From positions 186,001 to 250,000 of the forward strand of contig NZ_CP029684.2 in NCBI RefSeq assembly GCF_004102045.2: DNA of 64,000 nucleotides, given 5' to 3'. This document shows positions 61,708-64,000 of the stretch, piece by piece; position 1 is the first letter of the stretch; each line of letters opens with the position of its first letter. Made by a program: the position numbers and the translations under genes. The DNA comes from Oenococcus sicerae. Its GTDB lineage: Bacteria > Bacillota > Bacilli > Lactobacillales > Lactobacillaceae. Below the pieces are notes generated by a model. That model saw only the letters and a program-made list of their open reading frames with translations, made no database searches and was not told the origin of the DNA.

Positions 61708-61952
61708 ATATCCTCCTAAATTTCATGATAAATACTATTGGAATTTCCTAAAAAACTGCCGATCAGTGGCTACAAAACAAAAAATGAGCTTTTTAAAGCA
61801 CCATTAATCATTATTTGCGCCGCTTTGAATCAATCAAACGGCTTTCAGATTCCTTTTGGAAGTGATTTGAATACAGCCATTCGGCTTGTCGTTTAATGCT
61901 AAAAACAAAGTCAAATGGTTCCTGGGAAAACGGTTTCCTAAATCATTATATC
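61708..61952 (-). promoter_or_regulatory. gntK upstream region with cre-like operator
   Basis: 245 bp between nusG and gntK. A palindrome GGAAACCGTTTTCC (61938-61925, minus strand) agrees with the core of the cre/LacI-type operator (nGnAAnCGnTnnCn), so CcpA or a dedicated repressor may act there. A hairpin with GCCG-TTTGA arms sits near 61820-61845. I found no convincing -35/-10 pair. Confidence 0.5.
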
Positions 61953-62510
61953 TCAATAAATTTTATCGATATCGTTAAATGGTACTTCCGTCTCAGTTTC
62001 CCGACCAAACATATCAACCAGAACTTTAACTTCTTGCTTCTCTCTATCGATCGATGTAATTTTACCTTCCATACCATTCATGGCGCCACCGATAATAGAA
62101 ACCGTTTCACCAACTTCTACTTTCAGATCATCAACTTTTCTTTCGATCAATCCCATACGGTGCATGATGCGGTCAATCTCGTCTTTTGTAACAGGATTTG
62201 GTTTCGATCCTTGTCCATGCGAACCCAAAAAGCCTGTAACACCAGGTGTGTTACGCACAACATACCAAGATTGATCAGTCATCGTCATTTGGACCAATAC
62301 ATAACCAGGAAAATCATTTTCAACAACCTTTTTTAATTCGCCATTTGGACCTGTCTTGATTTTTTCATTTTCCGGCACGATCACTTGAAAAATAAAATCC
62401 GTCATTCCCATTGACTCACGACGCTGCTCTAGGTTTAATTTGACACGATTTTCATAGCCTGAATAGGTATGGACAACGTACCAATCCTTTTGTACTTCTG
62501 ATTCAACCAT
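61953..62510 (-). CDS. nusG: Transcription termination/antitermination protein NusG
   Basis: 185 residues: NGN domain (about 8-118, KDWYVVHTYSGYENRVKLNLEQR) binding the polymerase clamp, then a KOW domain (about 130-185, VGETVSIIGGAMNGMEGKI). It couples or pauses transcription. ATG behind AGAGG. It is separated from rplK by gntKP. Confidence 0.98.
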   Translation of the reverse strand: MVESEVQKDWYVVHTYSGYENRVKLNLEQRRESMGMTDFIFQVIVPENEKIKTGPNGELKKVVENDFPGYVLVQMTMTDQSWYVVRNTPGVTGFLGSHGQGSKPNPVTKDEIDRIMHRMGLIERKVDDLKVEVGETVSIIGGAMNGMEGKITSIDREKQEVKVLVDMFGRETETEVPFNDIDKIY

Positions 62511-62544
62511 TATTACCTCTTTTAATTTTATTCAAAATAAAAAA

Positions 62545-62564
62545 CCTCGGTCTCCCTCGGTCTC
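62545..62564. repeat. Tandem 10-bp duplication between secE and nusG
   Basis: Two perfect adjacent copies of CCTCGGTCTC. Read on the minus strand the pair ends in TTTTTTATTTTG, but the copies are direct rather than inverted, so it is not a classical terminator. Confidence 0.9.
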
Positions 62565-62585
62565 TGTAATAAATATAACTGATTT

Positions 62586-62762
62586 TTATTTATTCATCAA
62601 GAATTTGATGCCAATACCGACCAAAAAGTCAGCAAGTGCCAAAAAACTTGAAAATAGAATGGATGTCACAACGACATAACTTGTATCACGGCTCGTCTCA
62701 CTGCCGTTCAACCAAGTTACACGCTTCATCTCTTCAATTGTGCCTTTAATATAACGAATCAT
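62586..62762 (-). CDS. secE: Preprotein translocase subunit SecE
   Basis: 58-residue small subunit of the SecYEG channel. Translation gives MIRYIKGTIEEMKRVTWLNG, the amphipathic helix and invariant Val-Thr-Trp, followed by one membrane helix (about 34-53) and LMNK. The AAGG upstream is only about two bases from the ATG, an unusually short spacing. It lies between sigma-factor and nusG genes, its conserved place. The rpmG gene often found before it is absent. Confidence 0.95.
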   Translation of the reverse strand: MIRYIKGTIEEMKRVTWLNGSETSRDTSYVVVTSILFSSFLALADFLVGIGIKFLMNK

Positions 62763-62799
62763 ACCCTTAATATGATAGCAAATTTTGCAGACTGATTAA

Positions 62800-63369
62800 T
62801 TATTTTTTGTCATTTAAACCATAAAAATGATTGTAGATGTCCTTCATCAAGCGTTTCTGGCGATAATCAAGTGCATGATTTTTGACCTTTTTCTCGATTT
62901 CCATAACAGTTTCCAGGTCACCGAATAAATGTTTGATAGCTAGCTCTTCTTGTTTGCCGAGATGAAAATCAGTTTCACTGATCGCATCTTCGAAATCCAT
63001 TTTTGTTTGAGCTTGGTTCCAATTATGGTCTACTGGATCAAAACCATCAACCGTCAAATTATCCAATGAAATATTTTTTCGCCTATTCTTTTCCTTCAAT
63101 GAATAAGATTTTCTTAAAAGATCCATTGCTTTATGATGCAAAGCTGAAAAATAATAAGTCGTAAACTTGCAGCCGTGCGCCATTTGGTATTTCTGCGTGG
63201 CATTCATCAAAACACAAAAAGCCTCGCTGCGCCATTCATCAAATTCTAAAACATTCTGCAAGTGTCGATGATGAATCGTATGTAAAAATCCTTCTGTTTC
63301 TCTAATTAAAAATGAATAACCGCTTTCGTTCCCTTCTCTAATATCTCTAACAACTGTTTCAATCTCCAT
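62800..63369 (-). CDS. sigH: SigH/ComX-like sigma-70 family factor
   Basis: 189 residues. The region 2-like part (about 10-105, with VLEFDEWRSEAFCVLMNATQKY and KFTTYYFSALHHKAMDLLRK) is recognisable, while the C-terminal region 4 is weakly conserved. In lactic acid bacteria the gene at this position (rlmB-sigH-secE-nusG) encodes the SigH/ComX-like competence sigma factor. GGAGG lies 8 bases before the ATG. Assignment rests on position and the N-terminal half. Confidence 0.8.
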   Translation of the reverse strand: MEIETVVRDIREGNESGYSFLIRETEGFLHTIHHRHLQNVLEFDEWRSEAFCVLMNATQKYQMAHGCKFTTYYFSALHHKAMDLLRKSYSLKEKNRRKNISLDNLTVDGFDPVDHNWNQAQTKMDFEDAISETDFHLGKQEELAIKHLFGDLETVMEIEKKVKNHALDYRQKRLMKDIYNHFYGLNDKK

Positions 63370-63417
63370 GCAATGGCCCTCCTCGGCTGATAAAAATCAT
63401 AAATGATGTTTTTAGCA

Positions 63418-63447
63418 AAAAAGAGCGAACGTATGTTTGCTCTTTAA
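63418..63447 (-). terminator. rlmB terminator
   Basis: Minus strand AAAGAGCAAAC and GTTCGCTCTTT arms with one mismatch-type pair, short loop, followed by TTTTTT. It separates rlmB from sigH. The 125 bp between this and rlmB hold nothing recognisable. Confidence 0.85.
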
Positions 63448-63572
63448 AAAAAGATTGTGATTATTTATTTTCCGATAAAGCATACCCACTGCTATCGAGG
63501 ATTCAGATACTTTAGATCACGAGACGATATTAATAAAAAAATAAATCTTATTAGCAGTGTAGTGATAATTTA

Positions 63573-64000
63573 TCATTTTTTCAAACGCCGACTATTGAAG
63601 GCTTGATAAATTAACAAAGCAGCCGCAACACTGGCATTAAGCGACTGGACGTGTCCAGCCATTGGAATCGTCAGCATTTGATCAACTTTTTTCTTTGTCT
63701 GCGCCGAGATGCCCCTACCTTCATTGCCGATCACGATCGCTATTGAGCCGCGAGCATCCCATTGCGTATAATCCTGGCCCTGCATATCCGTACCAAAAAT
63801 CCAAAAACCACGTTGTTTTAACTCATCGATCGTATTATTAATATTCGTAACGCGAGCCACTGGTACATGTTCAATAGCACCTGTTGAAACTTTAGCCACG
63901 ATTTGTGTGAGCTGAACAGCGCGGCGTTTTGGAATAATGATGCCATCAACACCGGCTGCATCAGCTGTTCTCAAAATAGAACCTAAATTGTGCGGATCCT
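63573..64000 (-). CDS. rlmB: 23S rRNA (guanosine-2'-O-)-methyltransferase, partial
   Basis: C-terminal 142 codons of a SpoU/TrmH-family methyltransferase; the frame is open through the window edge, so the N-terminus is missing. Motif 1 ([14 protein letters not shown]) begins at 63998, motif 2 is [11 protein letters not shown], motif 3 is [21 protein letters not shown]. RlmB methylates G2251 of 23S rRNA; that exact target is inferred from gene position beside sigH. Confidence 0.93.
   Translation of the reverse strand, partial: DPHNLGSILRTADAAGVDGIIIPKRRAVQLTQIVAKVSTGAIEHVPVARVTNINNTIDELKQRGFWIFGTDMQGQDYTQWDARGSIAIVIGNEGRGISAQTKKKVDQMLTIPMAGHVQSLNASVAAALLIYQAFNSRRLKK

Overview
This window is core chromosome of a low-to-mid-GC lactic acid bacterium, most likely Oenococcus or a close relative in the Leuconostocaceae. 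The evidence is a 16S-tRNA-Ala-23S order with a single tRNA in the spacer, and groESL controlled by a CtsR-type operator with no CIRCE element. A Firmicutes-type LexA box precedes recA, and the proteins are recognisable but divergent (sigma factor, clamp loader, L11). The genus call is inference; species cannot be decided from what I can see. Nearly every gene lies on the minus strand, so that is probably the leading strand. rpsD is the only convincing plus-strand gene.

Layout from left to right. 1-4.2 kb: an rRNA operon on the minus strand (23S cut by the window edge, tRNA-Ala(UGC), 16S) with its leader, promoter and 16S processing stem. 4.2-12.4 kb: a 9-bp tandem repeat and the rpoC terminator, then rpoC, rpoB and a cold-shock gene. 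12.5-19.5 kb: export functions, with a DHA2 drug transporter and its DUF4811 partner, a heterodimeric ABC exporter and a hemolysin-III protein. 19.5-28.7 kb: a long operon mreB-mreC-mreD-cls-ymfF-ymfH-rodZ-pgsA, with SOS-controlled recA downstream. 28.7-34.7 kb: T-box-controlled valS-folC, then ezrA. 35-36.6 kb: rpsD on plus, then pnuC. 36.7-48.9 kb: groESL, rex, and a tightly overlapping chain dnaX-recR-yaaL-tmk-darA-holB-rsmI-thioesterase-galE-tsaB-rimI-tsaD, preceded by the SRP RNA. 48.9-55.9 kb: pepX, a DedA protein, a P-type ATPase, tadA and an rsmC-like gene. 56-64 kb: rplL-rplJ with an L10 leader, rplA-rplK, a gluconate pair gntP-gntK inside the usually contiguous secE-nusG-rplK region, nusG, secE, a SigH-like sigma factor, and the 3' part of rlmB at the edge.

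I see no phage, insertion sequence, CRISPR array or toxin-antitoxin pair. The points most worth a second look are: a clamp loader whose tau/gamma and delta' subunits both lack the Cys4 zinc module, at a locus also lacking yabA and ybaB; ribosomal protein L11 with a 59-residue acidic tail; a rex terminator built into the groESL promoter and CtsR operator; a 9-bp repeat between the rpoC terminator and the rRNA promoter; and an ABC gene whose -10 box sits two bases from its start codon.
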